Positions 25,130-37,189 of a stretch of DNA of 64,000 nt are shown here, one piece after another (positions within the stretch are counted from its first letter, which is position 1; the number at the start of each line of letters is the position of its first letter). Under the pieces are notes generated by a model, which saw only the letters and a program-made list of their open reading frames with translations, did no database searches and was not told the DNA's origin. The stretch is from positions 2,002,501 through 2,066,500 of the forward strand of contig CALZFC010000019.1 in the NCBI GenBank assembly GCA_945643635.1. The letters run 5' to 3'. The position numbers and the translations under genes are program-made. This DNA comes from Allodiplogaster sudhausi. Taxonomy: Eukaryota; Nematoda; Chromadorea; Rhabditida; Diplogasteridae.

Positions 25130-26155
25130 AACTCTTGCCGATCGGCCCTTTTATATCTTTTTTATAGCGAAAATGTTCATATCTGCCCTCTGCAGTACAT
25201 ATATGAATATGAATTTATACATATTATGTTATATTCCGTAGTTTAATTTAACAGTATGCAAAGGTAATGAAGTAAACTTATGCGCGCTTTAATTATAAAT
25301 TGTTAAATAAATTTCTGAAATATGCAACTTAACAAAAAAATATGCGTATATGTATGTAATATGTAGATAAATTAGTTTGTATAACAATCATTCTGCACGT
25401 TGATCTACTATGCAGTCAATTGTTAATGTGTACATCAGAGAACGACAACATTGAGAAACTATATACTTTTTTGACCATGAAATAAAGAATCACGTTCCCA
25501 CTTTGGCGAGCAAGGGTTGAAGTGCTCTTTTTAACGAGTATTTCAGTTTGATTCCTTAAAATTTTAATTTGCATTCGATTGGTTGTCTTCTACTTCGCAT
25601 TTTAAGGATATGTTTATTTCATGGAGAAATTGCTAGAATGGAAAGGAGAGAGAAAATGGAGCGAAGTTGGTGATGAAAAGAGAGAGAAGGAGGAAAAGAG
25701 AGTTTCCTCACCTCAGTGGAATTCATTCGGAGGCAGAGTTGTCCGTCCGACGACAGTGCCATCTTTGTTCAAATCGATTATAATATTCCATCCTTCTTAA
25801 ACGCGGGAATTTAAAATTTGCTTTTTATTTCATCCGGTTTTGTTTGTTATATTTCGCAGTAAGTACCAAAGCAAGGTAGTTTACCAAGTTGAATGACTGA
25901 AAAAAATATTTTAAATAAAAAAAGGGAATAATATTCAGTAAAACATTTGAGCACAACACGTACAATGAGAGATATTTGTTACCTGCCCAATTTGAACAGT
26001 ATTTCCAAGTGAAGATAAAAAGTTTAATTCCTTTTTTATTAATTTCCTTTGTTTGATATCTTCTTGTACTTTAAGAATTCAAAGTGATATTCTTCATTTT
26101 CTTTAGGTAACATTTCTAATTTAGCACTCACAAGTCTTTGAATACTAATTGCATA
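25130..26155. other. No gene seen; presumed Argonaute upstream region
   Basis: AT-rich DNA without recognisable exons. A GA-rich patch occurs at 25640-25700. It separates the minus-strand Gly/Tyr-rich gene from the plus-strand Argonaute. Confidence 0.5.
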
Positions 26156-26159
26156 TGCA

Positions 26160-29100
26160 ATGAGTAAAGTCGATGAGTCCACTCTTCACCATTTTTCTCC
26201 TCATTCCGCTCCTCTGCTCCGACTTCAGTTGGCCGGCTCTTCGGATCCCTCCAAAGGTATCTTCGCTCCACTCTCGCTCTCCCTTTCCCCATTTCTCTCC
26301 CTTCATCTGTCTCTCATTCCTCCAACTAAAATACCTGTTCGCTAAAAATATAAATATTCCTTTAGATATATTTTTTTATTTAGAAAGTCGGCTCTATATA
26401 AATAATGGTGAACAACGACCGTCCGGATGAACTATCAAGTTTCTGTTTTAAATACCTTAATATATGTCTTCCAGGTTCATATCCAAAATTTGATATTTTC
26501 TTCAACAGAACAAAAAATATTCAGTGAAATATCAAAAACAAAAATATATTTTAATGAAAGCAAACCGAGTCAAAGGATGGTTTCTTCCCGAAATGATATG
26601 CAAATGTTTATCTTGCAGTAATTTTCGCTTGCCTCACGAAAACCTCTCACTCTGCAGATGTCTCGAGTGCTTCGCCGGTTGTTTCTTCATCGAAGTCTCG
26701 CTCGACCACTTCGATGGCCTCTCGTCTCACTGCTTCTCCGCGTGATCTCTCTCCCTCGCTCCTCCAGGTGCCGTCATAGAAGATCCTCGTAAATATAGCT
26801 AGAATGAAAACAACTACGAGAAAGACGGATGGAATTCAGGAGCTCGCAACGATGAATGTCCGCGAGGTCGCCAGCCGACCAGGCACTGGTTACCTCGGCC
26901 GGCCGATTCCTATCAAGGCCAGCTGATTTCTTTTTGAGGACTTCCTCTATCGTTCACGTCAACGTAGACATCATTCAGGCAAACTTCTTCTCGATCGATT
27001 TCGTGTCCCCTGGCATGATGATCCACCAGTACCACGTGGAGGTGCACCATCCGGGCACTCGCAAGCTGGACAGGTACGGCACTCCTCCATTTCCATCTCT
27101 CCCTCCCTCTCCCTCTCTCTGTCTCTCTTGCAGAGAGGAGACCCGAGCGATCTTCTGGCAGGCGGTGCTGGAGCACCCTTCGGTATTCCCCCGCCGCTTC
27201 GCCCTCGCCTACGACGGCGCTCATCAGCTGTACTCTCCGATGCTTCTTCCCTTCCCAGAGAACAAACAATCGGTTTGTTTTCAGACATTTCATCGATAAG
27301 TAAGATGACAAGAACACTGAATGAATCCTTGCAGTGCCGCCTGGTCTGCAACGTCTCGCTGGCCCGCGATCCCCGCGAGACAACTCACTGCGCAGTCGCT
27401 CTCCAGACTGTCGGCCCCATTCTCATGGACCTCACCAAGTACTCGGCAAATATCACCAGCCATTTCAACATTCATTCACTCTTGCAGAGTCAGCCCGAAC
27501 AACCAGGACAGCCGCGTGCTCACTCCAATCCAGGTGGTCGACATCGTCTTCCGCCAGGGCAACAACTGCCCGATTCTCCAGTGAACATCTCTGTCTCTCT
27601 CTCTATCACTCTCTATCTCTCGTCTCTCCCGTCTCTTTGTCCTTTCTCTCTTTCTCTCCCTCTCTCGCATTATCTCTCTCCAGGAGATCGTCGCTCTTCT
27701 ACCCGTTCAAGTCGTCCTTCTACCGAATTCCGCGTGGCCCTCAGGACGTGGTTGACCTGGAGGGTGGGAAGGAGCTCTGGCAGGGCTTCTTCTCGGCTGC
27801 GCACACTTGCTACAACTACAAGCCACTCCTCAACATTGACAGTGCGGGAGAATCCTTGCTCCTATTGCCTCACTCCTTTGAACATTTGCAGTTGCCCACA
27901 CTGTCTTCTACAAGGCGCGCATGTCACTTGTCCAGTTTATGTGCGAGGTCTGAAACCAAATTCTTGTCCTGCAGCCTGTCCAATTGGTCTTCTCGAATTT
28001 TTGAGATAATGTAGCCCAGCCGCACGATTCGTCGTTATCGACTAATCAGTTGACACAAATTCGTAGATTCTGAACGAGCGAAGTACCAGTTCGGGGGGCG
28101 GCAGTCAGTATGGTGGGAGTCGCGGAGGACGCGGCGGCAGGGGCGGTGGCGGGTACCGCGGCGGACGCGGTGGCGGATCCCCTCCTGGAAGGAGCAACCC
28201 CCCTCCGCCCGGTGGAGGCGGCGCTCTTTCGGTTGGCGCTTGCTATTCTTTTAGCCATATTCCAAGTCAAATTGCATATTCGCAATATGAGGGTGCTTCA
28301 TGTTGAAGACAAATGCATTTTCAGCCCGAGACGCTCTACCCCGAATTCTCGCTGTCCAACCAGGAGCTGTTCGTCCTCTCCGATGCTGTCAAGGTCAGCC
28401 TATCACGAAAAGAAGAAGAATCCTAATTGAAATGATGTGCAGGGTCTCCGCGTGCGCATCTCTCATCGCCCTGGCGTGGTCCGGGTCTTCCGTATCAACT
28501 CGCTCCAATTGCCCGCCAACCAGCTCAGCTTCCGTTCCACCACCGAAGACGGCGCCGAATTCACGACAACCGTTGCAGAATACTTCGAGAAACGATACAC
28601 CGTGCGTTAGGATTGATAGCAACATCCACGCTGACAAGTTTGGTGCCTTCAGAAGCTCCAGTTCCCGAATCTCCCATGTGTCCACGTCGGTCCAACCAGT
28701 CGCAGCATCTATCCCATCGAGGTTAGAATTAAAATTCCCGATAAAATGTTGAATCTCGTTTCTTCAGGTCTGCATTCTCGACGTCCCTCAGAAGTACAAC
28801 AAGCGACTGACAGAAAAGCACACGAGCAGCATCATTCGCGTTAGTTGTAACTAGACTGTTCAGTCTGAACCGCATCGTCCCTCAGGCGGTAGCAGTGGAT
28901 GCATGCCAGCGCGAGGCCCGCATCCAGTCGTTGGTGGGAGAGGCGACCTCCGGGGACCCCTTCCTGGCCGAGTTCGGCTTCTCGCTCTCCACTCAGATGG
29001 TCGAGACCGTTGGCCGCGTGCTTCCGCCTCCCAATCTTCTCTTTGGCCACAACATGCGTCGACAGGTTCGACTTGCTCTGGTTTGAACGAGTCATCTTCC

Positions 29101-31281
29101 TCTCAGGACCCGGTGGTGCAGCCCCGCGACGGCGCGTGGTCCCTCGACAACCAGGCGCTCTTCCTGCCCGCGATGTGCCGTGCCTACTCCCTCATTGCTC
29201 TGGTCGGGCAGCGAGAGCAAATGGCTCTCCAGGCATTCTGTGGTGGACTCTTTAACAAGGTAAAGAACACATGAGGGATCGACGACGAATCATTGACTCA
29301 ATCAATAATTGAGGCGTCCGCGATGGGCATGGAGTTTCCTCAATGGCTCAAGTATGGTCGAACCAAGGATGACGTCATCGCTCTGTTCGGCGACATCGTC
29401 AACGAGTACACGCAGACCGGCACCTGCTGCGATCTCATCATTGTCGTCCTGCCAGCCAAGAACAGCGACATCTTCAGTCATCTTTTGGCTCTCGTTCAAT
29501 CAGGGAAAATCTTGAAAACAAATGATTGCACTTTCCAGTGATTGTGAAGGAGTGCTCGGACATGGTATTCGGCGTGATATCGCAGTGTGTACTGTTCAAG
29601 AACATCTTCTCCCGCCACCTGTGCAAACATTGTGCTGAAGCTGAACATGAAGCTGGGAGGAATCAACAGCCGCGTGCTCCCTGACGTCATCACCCAGAAG
29701 TCAATTCTTATGATAGTGATATATATGATGAAGATAGTTGCAGATACCTGATCGACGTGCCGACGATTGTCTTCGGAATCGACGTCACGCACCCGACGAT
29801 GATGGAGGAGCGCCAGAACATGCCCTCCGTGGCCGCGATCGTCGCCAACATCGATATCCTCCCTCAGTCATACGGCGCCAATGTCAAGGCGAGACATTCA
29901 TAATTCATGAATAGAAGAATATTTGTTGGTGTTCAGGTGCAGCGGAAGACGCGCGAGTCGGTGGTGTACGTGTGTGATGCAGTGCGGGAGAGACTCATCT
30001 CCTTCTACCGCAACACTCAGCAGAAAACATCTCGCATCATCGTGTACCGGGATGGCGTTTCGGATGGACAATTTGGAGAGGTCAGCGGGGAGGAAAGGGA
30101 AGAACGAGCTGAGTGGGATTGATCAATCAATGATTGGTTGGAGGTTCTGCGCGAGGAAATGCAGGGCATTCGCTCTGCCTGCCTAACTCTCTCCGCTGAC
30201 TATAAGCCACCCATCACGTTGGCCAGATCTTCATCATTCCACAAATCAATTTGTCGGTGTTCAAACAAATTGCTTCAGTTACGTCGTCGTCCAGAAGCGC
30301 CACCACGTTCGTCTCTATGCAAAGAATCCGCAGGATCCTTTGGAAAGGCCAAAAACATCCCCCCGGGCACTACCGTAAGCATGCCTTTTGGGAATTTCCA
30401 TCTGTGAATATTATGAATTTATTAATCTTTAATGCTTGAGGTGGACACGTCGATTGTCTCGCCAGAAGGATTCGATTTCTACCTCTGCTCCCACTTCGGC
30501 ATTCAGGGTTCATTAGAGACCTTAAGGAAGTATATGCAAACGAACGTTCAGGCACCTCTCGTCCATCCAAGTACCACGTCCTCTGGGACGACAACAACTT
30601 CAGCGCAGGTCCTCACGTACAGGTCAGCTCCCGAATGGTCTTACTTTCTTGTTTTCTACCTTTTCTCTCTTTCTCACTCTCTCTCTTTCTCTCTCTCTCT
30701 TTCTCTCTCTCACTCTCTCCTCTTGCAGTCTCTGCACCCGTTCCGTGTCGATCCCTGCGCCCGTGTACTACGCTCATCTCGTGGCCACCCGCGCACGGTG
30801 CCATGTCAAGAGGAAGCTGTGAGTTGAGAGGGAGAAGGAAAGAAAAAGAGAAGAACTTATTCAGGGGCATGAGCGAGTCTGACTCGTACGGGCTGAGTGT
30901 GAGTGGCGAGGCCGCCTCCTTGGCTTCCTCCTCCAGCACTTCGCTCCTCGGCACCAACCGACGACGCGGCAGTGGCATTCTCAGGGGTGAGAGTGGGGAA
31001 TGGAGAGAGAGTGGGGAACGGAGATTGAGAGAGAAAGAGAAAGAGAGGGGGAAGAGGGAACGATCTCCTCTTGCAGCTGGCAGCATCTCTCCCCGCACTG
31101 GCAGCAGTGGCAATATCGGTGGATCTGGCGACGGTCTCTCCACCACGAATGCCAGTGCCGACGCCACTCTTCAGGCGAGTTTTTTTCCTTTCAAAATATA
31201 TAGTATTTAGTTGATGGAAACTGCTTACAGGAATACGTGACTGTGACGGACAACTTCAAGGGTCGAATGTACTTCGTCTAA
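26160..31281 (+). CDS. Argonaute (AGO-clade), PIWI region with apparent frameshifts
   Basis: About 25 exons. Ser-rich N terminus (26160-26256, 26658-26767), N domain from [12 protein letters not shown] (26840-26917) and [20 protein letters not shown] (26979-27073), then exons at 27134, 27335, 27488, 27684 ([19 protein letters not shown]), 27892, 28067, 28325, 28443, 28653 ([19 protein letters not shown]), 28768, 28886, 29107, 29314, 29539, 29744, 29937, 30144, 30279, 30441, 30552, 30729, 30865, 31077 and 31231-31281, ending RMYFV-stop like other Argonautes. PIWI slicer residues are visible: D in [10 protein letters not shown] in TRESVV, D in [12 protein letters not shown] in YYAHLVA, so it is slicer-type by residue content. 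Exon 28067-28231 inserts a long RGG/GGS tract into PAZ. Three introns use GC donors (after 26917, 29888, 31174). Out-of-frame indels near 29615, 30336 and 30610 and loss of six residues before TRSVSIPAP imply a pseudogene or sequence error. The likely role is small-RNA-guided silencing. Confidence 0.9.
28067..28231 (+). other. RGG/GGS low-complexity insert in Argonaute PAZ
   Basis: This single 165-nt exon starts [20 protein letters not shown], continues with repeated RGG/RGGRG units and a Pro/Gly tail, and joins in frame to [20 protein letters not shown]. In typical Argonautes this position is a short PAZ linker. RGG motifs bind RNA and are methylated by PRMT5 in Argonautes, where they normally lie at the N terminus. 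Confidence 0.8.
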
Positions 31282-31539
31282 CGTGGCCCCCATCCCTTCG
31301 CCCTTTTCTTCTGTCCTCTTCAAATTTCACCCTTAGGCCATCGAGGCTACTGTGCCCCCTGCCCCCGGTATTATTATTTTCAGTATAAATGTTTGGTGTT
31401 TGAAAAAGCATACTTGATACAAGGCAAGTAGTAATATTTATACTCTAACAGAATAAATAAATAGGAGCAATCAAAAAACGCTATTAACGCTGGAAAAAAA
31501 AGGTTGGTGTCCGACATACCTTGTAACGTATATTCTCTA

Positions 31540-31765
31540 TTAGAACCATGGGGTAATGATTTCAATTCCGTTGCAAGGGAGGAGCGCTATTAGAGTGAAG
31601 GGTTCTAGAAGAGGGAGGCTTATTATTTTTCAATATGAAACACCAAAAGATTGATGACAATATTTAATCCAATGATTTTTATTTTATAAAAGGAATAAAA
31701 TGTTGACTCAACTTCGATGGAATCATCACAGGAACATCCGTTTTACAGCAGCTTTTGAATAATTT
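31540..31765 (-). mobile_element. Degraded MITE, same family as 1994-2421
   Basis: In reverse orientation this resembles the interior of the 1994-2421 element, including AACGGATATTCCAGTGATGA-like sequence and TATTGAAAAATAGTACCC-like ends. No intact TIRs or TA flanks are recognisable. Confidence 0.6.
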
Positions 31766-31920
31766 GCCATCACTTGTCTACCCTCCAGTTTTCACGTTAC
31801 TATTGCTCAGAATCTAATGGAAGAAAACCGCTCAAACTTTCTGGATACATGTTTTACGCCAAGATGAACACGTTCATATAGAAAAAAAAACTTAGGTTAA
31901 TTATTCCCCGGATACCTCCT
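31766..31920. mobile_element. TTAA-type MITE, left-truncated
   Basis: Closely similar to 50-187, ending CCCCGGATACCTCCT directly before TTAA (31921-31924). The sequence that follows (CTTGTCCGAGAAATTCGATA) is found at 23855 and 59925 without the element, giving an empty site with a single TTAA. Confidence 0.75.
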
Positions 31921-32185
31921 TTAACTTGTCCGAGAAATTCGATATGAAAGTATTCCAGATAAAATTGACATGTGAAGGCCATCGTTATATGGAAAGCATT
32001 CAAGATAAAGCGCTTTTATTCACGTAAAAGAATAGCTTACAAAGTTGACTATGAATAATATGACGGCATTGTGATCTACAAGCTTTTGAGTGTGGAATGG
32101 CAATTGTAATGGTTATTAATTACTAGAGTGGGAAGAGAGCTGTTATGCAGCATGCGAATTGAGAGATCAACTGAGAAGTGATATA

Positions 32186-33771
32186 CAGTGCCGTGCAAAA
32201 TTCTATTAACTTTTAGTTTTTCATCCATAACTTTCTTCAAAGTTAATGAAAGTCAATGAAATTTTCAGGGTTGCTTTTTTATGCTGTCAGACTTATAGTC
32301 GCAGAGTATTGGTTTCATTTATCTACTATAAGTCTAGAAAAAAATCAATAACTGAAATCGTCCAGGTTGCACATTTAGGCGTTCTGAACCAAATGGGTTA
32401 TCTCTTTGATATTTGGGTAGATTTTATTAGATTAACGTTTTAGTTGTTTCTAGAACATCTCTGCGATAAGGTTTTTGTCTAATCGCTATTTAATCACATT
32501 CAGTTACATGCTGCCAGCCTTCAGTTCGCGATCCACGCACTCAGCCAGAGATGCATAAGGTTCAGAAGCATAAAATCGATGATTTACCACTATGCCTATA
32601 GCGATAATGATTTTAAAATATTCACAACTCATCATTAGACTAATTCAGCTGGTTACTTGAGCTGTGAAAATTAGGAGCTAACTATTTGTACACATATTGA
32701 ACACCACGGTCAACATTGGTCTGCAGCGCAGACGTGCTAAAAGTGATGTTGTGTTGGTGTCCGTGTTTCAAAAGCGATTTTGCCTATCTAAAATAATAGC
32801 AAATAGGTTTTAAAATCTATAGAAGTCCTATTTCATCCCTGACTTCATGAACCCACAAGATACAGTAGATCGTTTGAATGTACCCCTGGCATAGAGTAGT
32901 ACGGTGATATCTTAGCCAAGAAACTAAACCCGAAAATGTTTTGATCGAGACATAAATCACTTTAACCGATACAGCAGTGTTCCTCAATAGTCTTAATCTC
33001 AATTTTCTAATTTTAAAGTTGTGATAGATCTAGAACAAACAGCCGTCAATACACGGTGCAACTCTATGCCAGTGGTACATTCTAACGATTTACTGTATCT
33101 TGTGGGTTCATGAAGTCAGGGATGAAATAGGACCTCTAAAGATATAAAAGCCTATTAGCTATTATTTTAGAAATGCAAAATCGCTTTTAAAAAACGGACC
33201 CCAATACAACATCACTTTTAGCACGTCTGCCCTGCGGACCAATGTTGACCATGGTGTTCAAAATGTGCACAAATAGTTAGCACTTAATTTTTACAGCTCA
33301 AGTAACCAGTTGAATTAGTCTAATGAAGAGTTTTGAATATTATAAAATCATTATCGCTATAGGCATATAGGCAAATGATCGATTTTATGCTTCTGAACCT
33401 TCTGCATCTCTGGCTGAGTGCATGGATCGCGCACTGAAGGCTGGCAGCATGTAACAGCATACGATTAAATAGCGATTAGACAAAAAAACTTATCGCAGAG
33501 ATGTTCTAGAATACAAGTAAATCATTAATACAATACAATCTACCCAAATATCCAAGAAACAATCCATTTGGGGCATGCCTAAATGTGCAACTCGGATGAT
33601 TTGAGTTATTGATTTGTTTCTGGCTTTATAGTAGATCAATGAAACCAATATTCTGTGACTATAAGTCTGACAGCATAAAAAAATAACCCTGAAAATTTCA
33701 TGGACTTTCAGTAACTTTGAAGGAAGTTATGAATAAAAAACTAAAAGTTAATAGAATTTTGCACGGCACTG
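32186..33771. mobile_element. Large foldback transposon with Tc1/mariner-like ends
   Basis: The left end CAGTGCCGTGCAAAATTCTA is matched by its inverse at the right end. Arms of about 710 bp pair over almost their full length (for example GAACCCACAAGATACAGTA at 32849 with its complement near 33095), with a loop of about 160 bp near 32905-33065. TA flanks both ends (32184-32185, 33772-33773). The U2 copy reads GATATACCCGTGAAAAC without the element, i.e. a clean empty site. No transposase coding. Confidence 0.92.
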
Positions 33772-35653
33772 TACCAGTGAAAACAACAATACACGGATTC
33801 GTTGGATATATGTATGTACATACATTCATGCATATTACATGTATGATGAAACTTGTTAGACAACACATTATGCAGAGATATAATGAAGTGAAATCGTATC
33901 AACACCGCTTGCTGAACACCGCGATGTGTACACTCGTGGACTGTCTTAAAAAACAATCCTCTCTCCTACTGAGGGTTACGGCAGCAAGGGGTTACGATAG
34001 CCTCCAGGGGTTGCGTATATGTATATAATAAAGTGCAATAGCCCGTACGTCTGCTGATACGATTCACATATCGCCTCTTTTTTTCTTACTCCATCATCCT
34101 CTCAGTCGTCTGTGTCTCTTTCAGTGGCGCACTCTCTCGCTTCTCGTCATGTCTCTCGCGTTTAGATCCTCTCATCGCTCAACGATCTCTCGCTGTGAAC
34201 GGTCGCAATAGTTACATTTGCGATAGCAGCTGCATGGGTGACCCACCAGAACAGTACGAGAAAATAGAGATTGTAAGTATAGACGTAAAGAGAAAGAGAA
34301 TGTTATAGAATGAGGAAAAGAACATGAGAGAAAGAGAGAGAGAGAGAGAGAGAGATAAAGCGAGAGAGAGAGAGAGAGCGCGAGAAATACGCAGAGAGAA
34401 GGATAGAGAAGCAGCCACCGTCAATGCCTGCTCATAAAGATAATGATGAGGATAACGGTGCGAGTTGGCATGCATATTTATAAGAAGGGTCACCACGCTG
34501 GGAGAGCCGGCCGGTTCATCTGTGCAAAGGAGGAAGAAGGCACTGTTCTAGTTATATTAATCGAAAATCATAATTTATTATATTCCACTTGAGTGAGCAT
34601 GTTTAACTTTATCCGTCTTTATATATCAGCACTTGTAAAAAACACGAATCATTAACTTTTATTTTTCTTTGTTTTGTTTAATTAAAATTAATGTATAAAC
34701 AACATTCGCGAGACGATCTTCCATGACCCCTTTATTTCTCTCTCTCCTCTCTCTCTCCACTCTCTCTCTCTCTCTCTCTCTCCCTCTCTCTCTATCTATT
34801 TCTCCCACTCGTGTAACAGCGTTGACGTTCGGCGATATAACATCGCTGCGACCGTCACGAGTTTGATACTATGTAAAAAGGAGAAAATGATTAATTTATT
34901 AACCTTTATTGCACATAGAAAACGGCGCTAACTTCTTGATGTCTTCCATTTAAATTCTCTACGGATATATTATGAATTTATAAAGATGACATTTATTAAT
35001 GTGACCAGATTATGCTACTGTATAATTATTCGCCGGATACTTCCTTTAAAAAGAGGTAAGGCTCACTCCTGAATTTGCAGCTTTTTGTCTCACACAAGTG
35101 CGAGAATCTGCTCCATTCCTGGACCTCCATGCATGGCCAGTTATTACTATACTATTGCTCGAAAGAATGGCCTCTTCTTGGTCGAGACTATCTTCTCTGA
35201 CCCCTCTCTCACTCTCTCTATCTCTTTCTTTCTCTCTATCTCACTCTCTCCAGCTCGTATCATCCCTCCTGATCTTCCTCCCTCATTGTTAGGCTAGTTA
35301 TTACTAAAGTTTTCCTCCTTTCTTTTCGAGACTATCTTTTTTTTTTTCGAGACTGACTCTCTCTCTCTCTCTCTCTCACTCTCTCTCTCTCTCCTTCTCA
35401 CTCTCTATCCCTCTCTCTCTCTTACTATCTCTTTCTCTCTCTTTGTCTCTCCTTCTTTCTCTCCCCCCTCCCCCTCTCTCTCTCTCTTGCTCTCCATCTC
35501 TCTTTCTCCCACTCGTGTCTCGCAACGAAGTAAGCGTTCGACACGATAGTGTCTCTGTTCTCATCATGCAACGGGCCCTATACAAGCATAAATTGATTGA
35601 TACATACATAAAAAGAAAAAAAGATTAATTGATTAGTTTTAATTACTTATACA

Positions 35654-35726
35654 ATGAGGGTTTCTTTCCTTCTCTCGCTCTCTTCACTCCTTCTTCTTCC
35701 GACTGCGTCGCTCGGCACAGATGGTG
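35654..35726 (+). CDS. Signal-peptide exon of secreted Cys-rich family (copy U3)
   Basis: ATG intact, encoding RVSFLLSLSSLLLLPTASLG, followed by GTGAGT. Exon 2 of the family is absent because the repeat is broken at 36035. It may supply the leader for the Cys-rich exons at 36420-37187: an alternative donor 4 nt downstream (GA before GTTGTG) would join in frame to the exon at 36420. Confidence 0.55.
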
Positions 35727-36419
35727 GTGAGTTGTGGAGACCATTTGATTTAAAGGAACCAAGTACGAAATGATTCTACAGTCGATTCTTATGAACAATG
35801 GCATATAATGGCCAAGTAAGAAGTAAAGAAAATATAATAAAAAAGAGATAATTGATTCAAGAGTCCCGAATCGACAAGGTAGTCGAAAGCTGTTGCCCAA
35901 AACCGATGGAGGCCTGCTGCAAGCGGGTCAGTCAACGGCACTTTTGGCAACTTGCCTAGCCATATCATTAATTAGTTTTTTTTTGTCTGTTTCCGGTGAT
36001 AACAGTTCACGTTTTGCAGTGTTCTTTCAAGAATTACCATCTTTCTTTGGGGAAGAAAAGGGTCCCCTCGTGTCCCCCCCCCTCTTTCCAGGGGTGGCAG
36101 ACCCAAGCCCCTACCTCGTGGCGCGGATATTTTCGGCCTCCAGCCACCCCTCCCTCCTTCCTCCCATTCCAAGTCCTACTTGGCCTGTTTCTTGAGCAGC
36201 CGGAGGGAGGCATGGTTTTTGAATCGACTGCTTCTGCTTGATGTTTGCATGTTGGGCTTGACTATTATTGCTATATGGTAGATATTTTTAAGCAGTTCAT
36301 CAACAGGAAAGAGAATAGTTTTTTTCCAAAACCAATATCGATTTTTTTAACTCCTTACTGTTCCCTCAAACCACCTCTCTTTCTCATTTTCTCTCTCGCA
36401 TCCTCTTCTTCTTCTTCAG

Positions 36420-36591
36420 AGAGCTCGAGTCCGTCGAAGCGTGCGCGTCCGCTTCTCGCTGCACCTCCGCGCTCTACGATGTCACGTCGCGCGCCTACAA
36501 GTTCGTCTGTGTCGACAAGATGGATGGTAAGCAGAGAGCACCCCACACCCCACCACACTCGCTGACTACTTGCCCTCTCTCTCCCTCTCTA

Positions 36592-36634
<43 letters not shown>

Positions 36635-37187
36635 TTCTCTCCCCCCCCCTCTCTGCTTCTCTCTGTCTTTCGCTCTGCTTCTCCATCTCCCTCTCAATCC
36701 CCTCTCTCTCTCCTTCTCTCTCTCTCCCTGTCTCGTCGCCTCCCTCTCTAACCGCCTGCTCCACCCTCGCAGACTTCGGCGCCTCTCTGTCGTGTGTACG
36801 CGAGGCTGCGTCTGTCGCTCGAGCCGAGTGCGGGGCTGGCTGCGGCGTCTCCGGGAGGGTTAACAAGAAGGACGGCGTTGGCGCCGTCACTCTCCTCACC
36901 GACTTCTCCGCCATCTGCAAGTGGGTTTCAAGGGGGCTGCTGGGGGTACTGTAAGGCATACCATATGGGGATTAGGATACTGTAATCCAATGACGGGTAC
37001 TGTAAGATATACCGTATCCAGGGGAGGTTGTACGTTTTACCGTATGTTGTTATCGGGTCATTGTACTCTAGGTCACATCGTGTTACGGTATACCGTATAC
37101 ATTCTCATCAGTTGCAGACATGCTGAGTGTGTGTGTGAGTACCGCAAGGTGGACAAAAGGGTCGAGCGGTACGGTTGTCCAATCTGA
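36420..37187 (+). CDS. Small Cys-rich, probably secreted protein
   Basis: Three exons with matching phases: 36420-36526 (SVEACASASRCTSALYDVTS then AYKFVCVDKMD), 36773-36920 (FGASLSCVREAASVARAECG, AGCGVSG, LLTDFSAICK) and 37118-37187 (HAECVCEYRKVDKRVERYGC, stop TGA). About twelve Cys in about 105 residues. The spacing (paired Cys, F-x-x-x-x-C near the end) recalls nematode DUF19/CPG4-type extracellular domains, but this is only a resemblance. The leader is probably the exon at 35654. The first intron is CT-rich (36570-36770); the second (36921-37117) contains repeated TACTGTAAG/TACCGTAT motifs. Confidence 0.6.
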
Positions 37188-37189
37188 AT

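Larger units (their letters stand above)
31945..36035 (+). repeat. Segmental repeat, copy U3 (interrupted and truncated)
   Basis: Collinear with 15350-17880. It is interrupted by the 32186-33771 foldback element and loses similarity at about 36035, just after TTCTTTCAAGAATTAC, where another GC-rich repeat begins. It retains the signal-peptide exon at 35654-35726. Confidence 0.85.

Noticed and set aside
27128..28014. Long plus-strand ORFs of 293 and 226 codons
   Set aside because: They read through introns of the Argonaute in the wrong frames.
30613..31210. 184- and 191-codon ORFs on both strands over the Argonaute 3' end
   Set aside because: They read through Argonaute introns or run antisense to its exons; the spliced frame ending RMYFV explains the locus.
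36495..36959. 154-codon Arg/Glu-rich minus ORF
   Set aside because: Antisense of a CT intron and Cys-rich exon; low-complexity composition only.
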